A stretch of 64,000 nucleotides of DNA. Source: Flavobacteriales bacterium UBA6051. Its GTDB lineage: Bacteria; Bacteroidota; Bacteroidia; Flavobacteriales_D; Crocinitomicaceae. A program made the translations under genes and the position numbers. Each line of letters starts with the position of its first letter. The first letter of the stretch is position 1. A model generated the notes under the pieces. It made no database searches. It worked only from the letters and a program-made list of their open reading frames with translations, and had not been told where the DNA came from. This document shows positions 52,864 to 61,554 of this stretch, in pieces. The stretch lies in NCBI GenBank assembly GCA_002427735.1, contig DIYP01000017.1, positions 62,001-126,000 on the forward strand, written 5' to 3'.

Positions 52864-54579
52864 ATGCGTTACACTCTACTCTCAATCTTTATTCTTGCTG
52901 GTATTGTGCTTACTTCTTGTTCAGGAGGTGAGGTGGATATCGATAACCTCGAGGCTATCGGCGGTAAGAAATATGGAGGTGAATTTTCATTCATGTCTTC
53001 GGAAAAAGTAACTTCTTTACTTCCCGTTTCTTCTGGTGATCAATATTCATCCAGAATAGTTGGACAGATTTATGAGTCGCTTCTGCGCTTGGATCCGGAA
53101 ACTATGAAGGTTGTCCCGGGAGTTGCTGAGAGCTTCACTGTAAGCAGCGATGCCAAGGTTTACACATTCAAAATTAGAAAGGGGGTAAAGTTTCACGCCG
53201 ACGACTGTTTAGATGCCGGACACGAACTGGATGCCAATGATGTTAAGTTTTCTCTGGAGCTCGCTTGTTCTGGATTGGACGTCAACAACATCACATATCT
53301 TTTGGTGAACCGAATCAAGGGCGCAATGGATTTTAATAAAAAGTCGCCAACATCTCTTCCTTCGAGTGGTGTTTCAGGTATTGAAGTTGTAGACGACTAT
53401 ACGATAAAAATTACATTGGAGAACTCATTCTCTGGGTTCGAGAATATTCTAACACATTCAAGCCTTGGTATTTTCCCAAAGGAAGCTTGGGACAAGTACG
53501 GTGCTGAAATTGGAAAACATCCCGTTGGAACAGGGCCATTCGCCTTGGAGACAATGTCGGATGAAAAGATCGTTTTAAAGCGCAACAATGATTACTGGCG
53601 TGAAGATGAGTTTGGGAACCAATTGCCATTCCTTAGCAAAGTAATCATGACATACACGAATGATAAGCGTAGTGAGCTGATGGCGTTCAGAAAGGCTGAA
53701 ACGGACTTGGTATTGGAAATTCCAGTGGAGGAAATTGAACATATTCTTGGGACTCTTCAGGAAGCACAGGAAGGAAAGAACGTAAAGCACAAGGTAGAGT
53801 CTGAATCAAGTATGAGCATGACATACATTGCTATGTCTAACGATAGCGAAGAGTTTAGTGATATTCGCGTTCGTAAAGCATTTAATATGGCGGTTAGCCG
53901 TGAAAACATTATCGATTCTTGGCTGGAAGGTGAAGGATGGGCAGCGACCAATGGTTTCGTGCCATCTATGAAAAACTATCCGACCGAAAACGTGAAAGGT
54001 CATGCCTACAACCCTGAGAAAGCGAAAGCACTTATGAGTGAAGCGGGTTATGCTAATGGCAATAACTTCCCTACGCTTGATTTTTACGTAAATACAGTGG
54101 AAGGATCACCAGTTCACAAAATGAGTAAGGCAGTTGCTGCTCAGTTGAAAGAAAACTTGAATGTTAACTTGAATATTGTTCTGTGTACTATTGATGAGCG
54201 TCAGGAGGCTGTTGCTTCAGGAAAAGCAAAAATCTGGCGTGCTGGTTGGGTCGCTGATTATCCAGATCCGGAAAACTTCCTTGCAATGTTCTACAGCGGA
54301 AACATTCAAAACAATCAAGGTTCCATGATGAATCGATTCAAGTATCAAAGTGATGCGTATGATTCTGCCTATGAAAAGGCGATTCTTGAATCGGATGCTG
54401 AAAAAAGAACCGATTTGTTCGTGGCATGTGACCAAATGATTATCGATGACGCTGCTATTATGCCCATCATGACGGACGATCATATCGTTATGATTAATGC
54501 CCGCGTGAGAGATTTTAAGGCCAACTCTATGGAAAGCCTGAACTTAACAGAGGTCTTTATCAAAGAGCCTAAGAAGTAG
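52864..54579 (+). CDS. Peptide-type ABC transporter substrate-binding lipoprotein
   Basis: 571 residues of the SBP family 5 (oligopeptide/nickel class). Lipoprotein signal with cysteine at residue 19 (LTSCSGG). Family features: EFSFMSSEKVTSLLPVSS start, VYTFKIRKGVKFHADD, GTGPFALETMSDEKIVLKRN, the KAFNMAVSRENIID block and W-x-ADYPDPENFL near the C-terminus. It should bind peptides in the periplasm for an ABC importer; the permease and ATPase genes are not adjacent, so it may work with a system elsewhere. Ends in a strong terminator. Confidence 0.95.
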   Translation: MRYTLLSIFILAGIVLTSCSGGEVDIDNLEAIGGKKYGGEFSFMSSEKVTSLLPVSSGDQYSSRIVGQIYESLLRLDPETMKVVPGVAESFTVSSDAKVYTFKIRKGVKFHADDCLDAGHELDANDVKFSLELACSGLDVNNITYLLVNRIKGAMDFNKKSPTSLPSSGVSGIEVVDDYTIKITLENSFSGFENILTHSSLGIFPKEAWDKYGAEIGKHPVGTGPFALETMSDEKIVLKRNNDYWREDEFGNQLPFLSKVIMTYTNDKRSELMAFRKAETDLVLEIPVEEIEHILGTLQEAQEGKNVKHKVESESSMSMTYIAMSNDSEEFSDIRVRKAFNMAVSRENIIDSWLEGEGWAATNGFVPSMKNYPTENVKGHAYNPEKAKALMSEAGYANGNNFPTLDFYVNTVEGSPVHKMSKAVAAQLKENLNVNLNIVLCTIDERQEAVASGKAKIWRAGWVADYPDPENFLAMFYSGNIQNNQGSMMNRFKYQSDAYDSAYEKAILESDAEKRTDLFVACDQMIIDDAAIMPIMTDDHIVMINARVRDFKANSMESLNLTEVFIKEPKK

Positions 54580-54602
54580 ATTGCTTTAAATTTAAAATAC
54601 TG

Positions 54603-54633
54603 AAGCCCGGCATCTGTCGGGCTTTTCTTTTTT
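54603..54633 (+). terminator. Rho-independent terminator
   Basis: AAGCCCG (54603-54609) and CGGGCTT (54618-54624) form a stem with the loop between, followed by TTCTTTTTT. It is 24 bases after the stop of the lipoprotein gene and next to the convergent recO stop at 54632. Confidence 0.8.
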
Positions 54634-55324
54634 AGCCTCTTAGCACTTCTTGTACTATTGCATACGACTCCAGCTGGTCAAAACGCGGAACGTGAATGCT
54701 AAAGTAATTGAGCATTATGGACAGCGCTTCCTCACGCTGCTCTCGCGCAGTTGTTTCAGGCTTGGTCCCAAGTATTAAGGATTTAATAAGGTCAACACTT
54801 GCTCCCCGATACGTTCGGTCCGTATTACTGAAAGTATGCTGAAAAGTTCCGGCATCAAGGTTAAATACCGTCATCTCGGCATCTTCGCAAAGCGGCATAA
54901 ATCCGAGTGCTTGACTACAACTAACCATGAATTGAAGCGGAAACAAGACAAGGTCATCCGTCTCTTCCAGTTCCGAGATGGCTTCTTCCATGAATTGATA
55001 GAAATCGGGGTCTGACTGCCCTGGTGCGACACATTTTCGCATAGTCTCGGCCAAAAAAAAGGCGACGGCACTCTTGACCGGGTTGAACTGAAATGTTTGC
55101 GGAGCGAGACTTTCTACCTTCGTGAGATTGAGTAAATCGCTTTCCTTTCTTCCGTAAAATGTTAGTTCAGACAGGGACAGCGGAAAGATATTATGCGCTT
55201 TCTTTTTCCCACCCCGAAAAACGAACTTCTGCAGTCCGTTTGATCTTGTATAAAACGTGACTATTAAACTCGAATCAGAATAAGCGGTACGTTGTAAAAA
55301 AATCCCTGTATCAGTCGCTTTCAT
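54632..55324 (-). CDS. recO: DNA repair protein RecO
   Basis: 230 residues from ATG 55324 (MKATDTGIFLQRTAYSDSSLIVTFYT, an N-terminal OB fold); a longer start at 55345 is less typical. RecO loads RecA onto SSB-coated DNA with RecR. The central part (LNLTKVESLAPQTFQFNPVKSAVAFFLAETMRK) is the usual helical region; the zinc cysteine cluster found in some members is incomplete, as in many Bacteroidota. Twenty-three bases follow the porZ stop, so it is probably cotranscribed with porZ. Confidence 0.92.
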   Translation of the reverse strand: MKATDTGIFLQRTAYSDSSLIVTFYTRSNGLQKFVFRGGKKKAHNIFPLSLSELTFYGRKESDLLNLTKVESLAPQTFQFNPVKSAVAFFLAETMRKCVAPGQSDPDFYQFMEEAISELEETDDLVLFPLQFMVSCSQALGFMPLCEDAEMTVFNLDAGTFQHTFSNTDRTYRGASVDLIKSLILGTKPETTAREQREEALSIMLNYFSIHVPRFDQLESYAIVQEVLRG

Positions 55325-55347
55325 TGAGATGACTCTGTGCTGCAAAT

Positions 55348-57675
55348 CTAATTGACCACAACCACCTTTCCTACTTTTCTGCCTTTGACTTCAGAATTGT
55401 TCGGCGCTGTCCAGATAAGGTAAACACCTGAAGCTACTTTTTCGCCTGTAAGTCTGCGACCATTCCATGTGGCCGTCCCTCCGTTTGAGGTCGTTTGATA
55501 AACCAAGTTCCCGGCAACGTCCGTAATTTTCACGTCAGAGTCGTAGCGAATACCTTGAATGGTAATTGGTCCATCGTATTCTGGCCGCTTTGGATTTGGA
55601 AATACGGTAACGTTATCGTAGTTCGTGTTTTCATAAGTCGCGTCCGTGCGATAAGAAATCAATCCAAGGTCGGTCACAATGAACAATTCTCCAGTGCTTT
55701 GGTCCAATTCAAGATCCAGAATACTATTAGAAATCAACGGTGAATTTTCAACGGTATGTTGCTCAATAATTTCCAACCCGTCAGCAGACAAGAGAACAAT
55801 TCCCGCATTGGACGTTCCAAACCACTTTCGGTTGGCACCATCTACTTCGATATCAGTAATGTTTGTTGCTCCAAGTACGAACTCAACATTCCCTTCAAAT
55901 TCGAGTTTGATACGCTGTGCATTGTACTCACCGAAATCCGCTCCAATGGCATTGTCCGCTCCATAAAGCACTGCAAAACCATTATCCGTACCTATCCAAA
56001 TTTCATTATCGAAGTCTACAGCCAAAGCATTCACTTGATTCGAAGGCAACGCTCCGGTGTTTTCTCCTGAATTGAGAATGACGTACTCGTCGTCGTTTGG
56101 AGATGAAATCGTTCCATTGTCTTTGTAACCATACACTCCTACTCCTGTAATTGCAAACCACTTATTCCCTTGGTAGTCTACAACCAATTTTCCTGCATGT
56201 CGACTCTTTGCTGCAGTACCGACATCAAAATCGTACCACTGCCCGTCTCTGTCCAACACTTTCAACGGCTTATTTGAATAAGCATTGAGCACCCACAAAT
56301 TACCCTCGTCATCATAAGTAACATCCGTTAAGTACGTTTTACCATTTCCTAAACTTGTTTCTTCCAGTGGAGAATTAAAGGGCGTCAGTGTGTCCGTAAC
56401 ATTTCCATTTTCATCCAGTATGGAAAGTGGAATGTTTGAGTAAGTTCCTGTGGCTATTGTTCCGTCAACCGGGTTTACCGAAACGCTGGCAAAATCCCAA
56501 ACATCTTTATCTAACCACCTTGGGTCACTCCCAGGGTTGTAAAGCGTCCATTGCTCATCTTCAAACGCATAAACCCCCGATCGCGTGTACGTATTTCCGT
56601 CGGGACCAACGAGTCGTCCTGTTGCCACGGCCAGTTTTCCATTGTTCCAATCTAGACTGAAAAAATCATTCTTAGGCGGTCCTACAAAAGAAACTATCTC
56701 GGCAGTAGCACTATTGGTATACTTCACCAGACCGGCAAAATCATCGGCTACCCAGTATGTTCCGTCGTGATAAACAATTTCGTTTGCGTTGATAATTCCC
56801 CCAAAAGGATACGAGTTGATAAAATGGTATACACTGTTATCCTCCGCATAAATAATATTTGCTCCAGGGTAGCTAACAGCCAATCGTCCTTCGACCTCAT
56901 CGATCGTTATAATCTCCGAAAATGTCTGTACCACCACTGGGGCAATTCCTGTATTTCGAATGGAATATACCGTATCACTCTCAAACGCATCGCTTTTATA
57001 CAACACGTAGAGACTGTCGCCAACAGCTTCCAGATTATCGTAGTGTTCATTTGCCAATAATTGTGGGACTCTGTAGTCCAGTTCCCACTGCGCAGGATCA
57101 GCCAATGCAATGTTTTCAGCATAACCACGATACATACGATCTTCAGTAATCGCATAAATGGAATCATTGCGAAAAGCGACATCAATGATTCCCTGATTCC
57201 CGTTGGTTGGATAGTACGTGTCTCTTACCTCGTTCTTTACAGGATCGATTTTTACAATCGCAAAACCGGTCGCCGCATACATAAAACCGTCATATTCCAC
57301 GAGGTTATTAATGCGCTTCGAACCTTGAATTTGCGCCAATGTTATTGCTGGAATATTGACCAACCCATTCGACTTTATCCGATCAATGTTTCCATTTTCA
57401 TAACCAATAAAGACCGCGTTACTTGATGTGCTGTGTCCAATACACGAAATGGAAATGTCTGACAACGAGTTCACGGCATCCCAAATGCTCAGTTCACCTG
57501 AAGAATATTCGTATTCTGAAACCCCGCTCTGGTAGGCTGTAAAAACCCGATCGCTCAAAGCCACCGTTCCGATAGCTTTATTTGAAGGAACATGCAAACG
57601 CCATTGCCCAGTTCCCACTTGAGCAGATAATCCAAAGGACAGGCATAAAAAGGATATAAGTAGTCGCATTTTCAA
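55348..57675 (-). CDS. porZ: PorZ-like T9SS surface protein
   Basis: 775 residues. Signal peptide (LISFLCLSFGLSAQ), then the family start GTGQWRLHVPSNKAIGTVALSD with two-component-regulator-type propeller repeats (LWVLNAYSNKPLKVLDRDG, WFAITGVGVYGY, IWIGTDNGFAVLYG). The C-terminus (VTVFPNPKRPEYDGPITIQG ... GVYLIWTAPNNSEVKGRKV) resembles a type A sorting domain, as in PorZ. PorZ is a surface-exposed T9SS component that helps attach LPS to exported proteins in Porphyromonas; the job here is inferred by architecture. First gene of a two-gene unit with recO behind a good promoter. Confidence 0.85.
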   Translation of the reverse strand: MKMRLLISFLCLSFGLSAQVGTGQWRLHVPSNKAIGTVALSDRVFTAYQSGVSEYEYSSGELSIWDAVNSLSDISISCIGHSTSSNAVFIGYENGNIDRIKSNGLVNIPAITLAQIQGSKRINNLVEYDGFMYAATGFAIVKIDPVKNEVRDTYYPTNGNQGIIDVAFRNDSIYAITEDRMYRGYAENIALADPAQWELDYRVPQLLANEHYDNLEAVGDSLYVLYKSDAFESDTVYSIRNTGIAPVVVQTFSEIITIDEVEGRLAVSYPGANIIYAEDNSVYHFINSYPFGGIINANEIVYHDGTYWVADDFAGLVKYTNSATAEIVSFVGPPKNDFFSLDWNNGKLAVATGRLVGPDGNTYTRSGVYAFEDEQWTLYNPGSDPRWLDKDVWDFASVSVNPVDGTIATGTYSNIPLSILDENGNVTDTLTPFNSPLEETSLGNGKTYLTDVTYDDEGNLWVLNAYSNKPLKVLDRDGQWYDFDVGTAAKSRHAGKLVVDYQGNKWFAITGVGVYGYKDNGTISSPNDDEYVILNSGENTGALPSNQVNALAVDFDNEIWIGTDNGFAVLYGADNAIGADFGEYNAQRIKLEFEGNVEFVLGATNITDIEVDGANRKWFGTSNAGIVLLSADGLEIIEQHTVENSPLISNSILDLELDQSTGELFIVTDLGLISYRTDATYENTNYDNVTVFPNPKRPEYDGPITIQGIRYDSDVKITDVAGNLVYQTTSNGGTATWNGRRLTGEKVASGVYLIWTAPNNSEVKGRKVGKVVVVN

Positions 57676-57703
57676 TGTTTCTAGCCTATTAACGGGCGAA
57701 GAT

Positions 57704-57735
57704 CAAATTTATTGGATTGTGCTATTAAACACAAA
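57704..57735 (-). promoter_or_regulatory. porZ-recO promoter
   Basis: On the minus strand TTTG (57735-57732), 20 bases and TAAATTTG (57711-57704) match the Bacteroidota consensus exactly. The expected start near 57697 gives a leader of about 20 bases before the ATG at 57675. It lies back to back with the tRNA promoter. Confidence 0.75.
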
Positions 57736-57750
57736 CAAATTGTCGAGTTA

Positions 57751-57781
57751 CTTGCCCAAACCATTGACTGTATTAAATTTG
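57751..57781 (+). promoter_or_regulatory. tRNA-Arg promoter
   Basis: CTTG at 57751-57754, 19 bases and TAAATTTG at 57774-57781 form the promoter, 28 bases upstream of the tRNA. The same box sequence TAAATTTG is used by the divergent porZ promoter. Confidence 0.7.
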
Positions 57782-57809
57782 CACAACGGCCCTCGTCAAT
57801 GGGTAACAT

Positions 57810-57883
57810 GGCTCCGTAGCTCAACTGAATAGAGCACTGGATTTCGGCTCCAGCGGTTACAGGTTTGAATCCTGTCGGGGTCA
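57810..57883 (+). tRNA. tRNA-Arg (anticodon UCG)
   Basis: A 74-base cloverleaf: acceptor GGCTCCG paired with CGGGGTC (two G-U pairs), D arm GCTC...GAGC, anticodon arm CTGGA-TTTCGGC-TCCAG with TCG in the loop middle, T arm ACAGG-TTTGAAT-CCTGT, discriminator A. It decodes CGA and related codons. CCA is not encoded. tRNA 3' ends are common integration sites; the accessory genes begin just downstream. Confidence 0.95.
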
Positions 57884-57894
57884 CTGGGGGAAAA

Positions 57895-57921
57895 GCTCGA
57901 TACTTTGTGTCGGGCTTTTTT
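57895..57921 (+). terminator. Terminator after tRNA-Arg
   Basis: GCTCGATAC (57895-57903) pairs with GTGTCGGGC (57907-57915) through nine base pairs including two G-U, loop TTT, followed by six T bases. It stops the tRNA transcript 12-38 bases past its end. Confidence 0.8.
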
Positions 57922-57926
57922 GTCAA

Positions 57927-58112
57927 ATGCATAAAATCAGAAACGAGGAAGCTGTGGCAATGTTCGGACAAAACGTCCGCAGAATCCATATGGACAAAGA
58001 CTTCACTCAGGAAGAATTAGCTGAAGGTGCTGGAATCTCACAAGTGCAGATTGCAAGAATTGAAGCTAGAAGAATTAATACTTCGATTTCTACCGATATA
58101 GCTATTGCCTAG
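57927..58112 (+). pseudogene. Small XRE-family regulator, likely frameshifted at the end
   Basis: 61 residues (MHKIRNEEAVAMFGQNVRRIHMD...), with a Cro/C1-type helix-turn-helix (FTQEELAEGAGISQVQIARIE) and the usual INTSIS-type helix 5. The family normally continues as an AIAKALG...VSELF tail, but here TAG follows IAIA. One reading frame over, CLGSKVSLF and a TAG at 58133-58135 restore that end. A one-base indel (or sequencing error) therefore probably truncates it. It starts 6 bases after the tRNA terminator, so any promoter is unclear. Possibly the regulator of the two-gene unit that follows, but it points towards it convergently. Confidence 0.65.
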
Positions 58113-58143
58113 GTTCCAAGGTAAGCCTGTTTTAGAAACGAAT

Positions 58144-59286
58144 TTAAAATGTAATCAAGTTAAACCGTCCTTTTACATCAATCTCTAACTGTGTTTCTTC
58201 GGGTAAGACGAAAGTGTATTCACTGGGTATCTCATACTGCAAAGGTTTTTCCGAAGTGTGAGATTTAATGAAAGTCAAAATTCTTTGAAAGAACCTCTTT
58301 CTCCATTTGTGGTGTACATCCCCCTCATGGTCATATAATCTTCCAAGATATTTAATACTATTCTTTTCTAGGTTCAGGTAATACTTCTTCAGTTCGTCTT
58401 TTAATCGAAATGGATATCGATTAAAATATCTGAACTCATGCAATTCGAATGGATTCACTCTTAAAAAATCAGATAAAAGGAAAAGGAATTCTTCATCTGA
58501 CCATTCACGTCCTATTCTTTCTTTGTACATCTGACTCTTCCACTCTGAATATTTTGAAAGTACCAATTCAAACAAAAAACCAGAAGGATCTTCTGGTTCA
58601 CTCAACGAAAATGGTTCACTTGAAATCTCTCTTCTGGTTTCGTCAAAATAGCATGTTCTAAAATGATGTTTTTGTCCATCATATAAGTCAGTCCCAGCAT
58701 TCTTCGCTTTGGCATCCATCTCGGACAATGAAAGGAAAGTTGTGTGCAACAATAAATCTTCCTCTAGGTTCTCAAATTCATTCAAATCTGTGATTCTAGG
58801 AAAACCGTAGAGAACAGATTTCGACGGTAACCCCCGACCTATCAATTCAACTTGTAAATTCTTTAAAGTACGATGCTGATTATTATCGCTATTATCATTA
58901 AATGCGAATTCAACATGCTTATTGGGTTCCTTAACATTTAAATTGAAAAGGCTATTCGTAATGTTATTACCATCACTGTGCTTTCCAGATTTGAATTGTA
59001 TAAAAACAGCTCTTCGACTACCGTCTCCACGAGGAATTGTAATTTTAGAATCCCATCCTCCACCATCGTACTCTTCAATTGGTGTAAGCCTGTATATCTT
59101 AGCTTTGCGAAAATTTATTGTCGCCGGAATTACTCTTGGGATATCAAAAAACCAATGCAACCTTGAAGTATAAGCCGAAGTGTTTGGAAAGTTAAATAAG
59201 CCAGCTATCTCACTTACAATGTTTGACTCCAAGGTTGATTCATTTAGCGAAACTGGGGACGTTCTGATCTTTTTGCTTTTTGACAT
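58144..59286 (-). CDS. Unknown protein with PD-(D/E)XK-like nuclease signature, partner of NACHT gene
   Basis: 380 residues, no signal peptide or membrane segment. No family recognised. N-terminal residues 18-105 carry a candidate nuclease core: Glu20/Glu26 (LESNIVSEIAGLF), Asp79 (GGWDSKI), then a strand ending in FIQFKSGK (Gln97-x-Lys99). This D...QxK order is the pattern of Mrr and DUF4297-like restriction-type endonucleases. The remainder is helical with aromatic clusters (ELHEFRYFNRYPFRLKDELKKYY). It lies 24 bases after the NACHT gene in the same direction, so the two are an operon; it could be the effector. All function is inference. Confidence 0.75.
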   Translation of the reverse strand: MSKSKKIRTSPVSLNESTLESNIVSEIAGLFNFPNTSAYTSRLHWFFDIPRVIPATINFRKAKIYRLTPIEEYDGGGWDSKITIPRGDGSRRAVFIQFKSGKHSDGNNITNSLFNLNVKEPNKHVEFAFNDNSDNNQHRTLKNLQVELIGRGLPSKSVLYGFPRITDLNEFENLEEDLLLHTTFLSLSEMDAKAKNAGTDLYDGQKHHFRTCYFDETRREISSEPFSLSEPEDPSGFLFELVLSKYSEWKSQMYKERIGREWSDEEFLFLLSDFLRVNPFELHEFRYFNRYPFRLKDELKKYYLNLEKNSIKYLGRLYDHEGDVHHKWRKRFFQRILTFIKSHTSEKPLQYEIPSEYTFVLPEETQLEIDVKGRFNLITF

Positions 59287-59310
59287 GATAATTAGTGTTT
59301 TTGGTGGGGA

Positions 59311-61221
59311 TTATTCTTCGCTAAATTCCATGTAGAATTTGATAGGGAGGTAAACTTTACTAGGCAGTCTTTTATGAACTGTTGGTTTTTTTATTCTAAT
59401 CAACTCTACAAACTCACCATCAAAAACATCACCGTTATAGTCGTAATACTCAGAAATTTTTGTTTTTTGCTCTTTTAGCCCTAAGCTTTTAGAAAGTCCA
59501 AAAAAGGAAGAATATAGGTCTTCATCGAAGAAATATAACTGATTCTTATTAAACTTCTTTTCCTCAGGATTTATCCACTTTGACAATAATGCCAAAGTAG
59601 ATGCTCCGACTAATTTGTTTTGATTAAAAGATGGTTTTTCGGAAATTATTCTTGAAACAAATGAGCTATAGAATGAATTAGTCAAAGGCATTCGTAAAAA
59701 ATAATTCAAAACAAGTTCAGTATAATACAATGAAGAGTTTGAGGATATGGACACTGCAATTGCTAATTCTGCTCCTAGAGTTTCGAAATGCTCTCTAACA
59801 GTATTAGGGCTAGGCAATTTTACCAAATATTCAGCGGTTAAATATTCTTGAATCGATTTGTGTACAAAATCGTACTTTTCAAATCCAGATTCTATAAACA
59901 ATCCAGTATGAGACTCCAACTCCTTTACCACCTCAGATGATTTTTCACTAGGCAAACCATGATCTGCACAAATATCTTGATAGGCTGTTTTAAACTGAAC
60001 CAGAGTAAAAGTGGAAGCTTGAAAAGTTGTAGTCAAATAAAAAGCAAGGTGTGATAAAAATTCAAGTTTTTGATCTGATTGAAAACTTCCAAATGCGGAT
60101 TTCCTAATTATTGACCGTTGTTCATCCCATTCCTCAATGAGTAACTTTACGACCTTACTATAAATTGTCTTAGGTTGGTCTGGTACATTTCCTATGCGCT
60201 TATATATAACACATAAATGAGCTAATGATAGTGGTTTTATAGAAGTGTCTGCGAAAGGACTATTGCTCACTTTGTTGAGAAAATCCTTTGCCTTTTCTTT
60301 GTCGTTAATCCATTTATTAACGAATAGCTCAATTTGGGTATCATTTAGTGGTGCTATTTCATACGTGTTGGAATATTCCAGCTCGTAATTAAACTCTCCT
60401 GTTCTGCAGCTTAATACAAGTTTTGAATTCTTTAATTTTCGAGAAAATTCGCGTAGCTCTTTCAGAACAATTGCCTTCGCATTAGAGTCTTTCAATTCAT
60501 CAAATCCATCTAAAACTAAAATTGGTTTCGTGTAATTTAGAAAAGAAAAGACGGCTTCCTCTTTTGCTTCTTTAGCTCCAATACTAAATGTTGTATCCCT
60601 TCGATCGTTAAAATCAAATTCTAGAGGAAGTATCTGGTATATATGATCCATTATTGGAGTTGTAGATTTAAGTTCTCCGAGATCTCTCAACCTCAATAGA
60701 ATTGGGAAGGTATAACCCATTTCACTTTTCTCTCCAATAATTATCTCGCATACTTTTTTAAGGCTTGTTGATTTTCCTGCACCAGGTTGACCCAAAATAA
60801 CACAGTGCTCTTTATCCGACAAAACGGCTTTCTCCAATTGAATTGTTCTTTGCCTTTCCCTTGGGCTAATATGTCTTTTTGCTGGTATCAAAAATGTTTC
60901 TAATTGAACATAAACTGATCCTAATGATTTCTTTTTTTCAAGGTCAATAAACTTAACCGCTTCCGCCCAGCGTTCAACGTCCTCTAAATGGCTCTGAACC
61001 CTTAAAATCGTTTCTTCAATATTTAAGTTTACACTACCATATAATTTTTCGGACTCTCGGAGTTGAATTCTGTTCAGATCTATTTCTTTTTTCTTGTCCT
61101 TTTGTTTACGGCCCCTCTTCTCCTCCAATCTTTTCCTATTTATATCCGACACTATGATTGCAAACGTTCCTCCTAGAAAATTTAACCCAGCTTTGAAGAT
61201 TTCCATGCGCGTTGTATCCAT
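59311..61221 (-). CDS. NACHT-domain NTPase (STAND), probable defence protein
   Basis: 636 residues. A weakly hydrophobic N-terminus (NFLGGTFAIIVSDI) and charged region to about 135 precede the NACHT core: Walker A GQPGAGKST (144-152), Walker B LVLDGFDEL (236-243, DGFDEL is the NACHT signature), a sensor SCRTGE (271-276) and the winged-helix motif FVHKSIQEYL (452-461). A C-terminal part to 636 has no clear repeat ligand domain. NACHT proteins oligomerise on sensing a trigger; prokaryotic members are known anti-phage factors. No effector is fused here, so the downstream gene may supply it. The gene is AT-rich compared with its neighbours. Confidence 0.88.
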   Translation of the reverse strand: MDTTRMEIFKAGLNFLGGTFAIIVSDINRKRLEEKRGRKQKDKKKEIDLNRIQLRESEKLYGSVNLNIEETILRVQSHLEDVERWAEAVKFIDLEKKKSLGSVYVQLETFLIPAKRHISPRERQRTIQLEKAVLSDKEHCVILGQPGAGKSTSLKKVCEIIIGEKSEMGYTFPILLRLRDLGELKSTTPIMDHIYQILPLEFDFNDRRDTTFSIGAKEAKEEAVFSFLNYTKPILVLDGFDELKDSNAKAIVLKELREFSRKLKNSKLVLSCRTGEFNYELEYSNTYEIAPLNDTQIELFVNKWINDKEKAKDFLNKVSNSPFADTSIKPLSLAHLCVIYKRIGNVPDQPKTIYSKVVKLLIEEWDEQRSIIRKSAFGSFQSDQKLEFLSHLAFYLTTTFQASTFTLVQFKTAYQDICADHGLPSEKSSEVVKELESHTGLFIESGFEKYDFVHKSIQEYLTAEYLVKLPSPNTVREHFETLGAELAIAVSISSNSSLYYTELVLNYFLRMPLTNSFYSSFVSRIISEKPSFNQNKLVGASTLALLSKWINPEEKKFNKNQLYFFDEDLYSSFFGLSKSLGLKEQKTKISEYYDYNGDVFDGEFVELIRIKKPTVHKRLPSKVYLPIKFYMEFSEE

Positions 61222-61554
61222 TCGAAAATATTTCTGACCAAATTACTCATTACTCACCTTCTCAACAATGGGCATTTATACTCAACTTAAAAGCGCAATT
61301 TTTGCAACAATTACCCGAAATGAACTGAAAAAAGAAGATTAGTTAAGTAAGTGAAGAGGTTTTCCGTTCAGAGAATTTCAAAAGGTAAACCCGTTTAAAA
61401 GAAGCACCCATAATATCCACTAAACCTTATGCCGAATTGCCATACTTCCAGCTCACTTTGCGGCTAACCTCACTCGTGAAGCAAAATGCACTGCATTTCG
61501 TATATTCGAGACCACACAGTATCGTCGATACCGTTATAAGGCATTATTTAAAAC
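61222..61554. other. 333-base spacer with inverted repeats
   Basis: No gene is visible. It holds TAAAC-CC-GTTTA (61386-61397), AAATGCA-C-TGCATTT (61484-61498), and TAAC at 61465-61468 with GTTA at 61533-61536 around it. The NACHT promoter should also lie here on the minus strand, but only near matches (TAATTTGG) to the consensus are visible. Confidence 0.5.
61465..61536. repeat. attC-like imperfect hairpin region (tentative)
   Basis: TAAC...GTTA boundaries flank an imperfect stem: CTCG/CGAG and the perfect AAATGCA-C-TGCATTT core. The layout (about 70 bases, short palindromic ends, GTTA before a single ORF) resembles integron attC sites, but the RYYYAAC/GTTRRRY consensus is not met. Offered only as a hypothesis. 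Confidence 0.2.
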
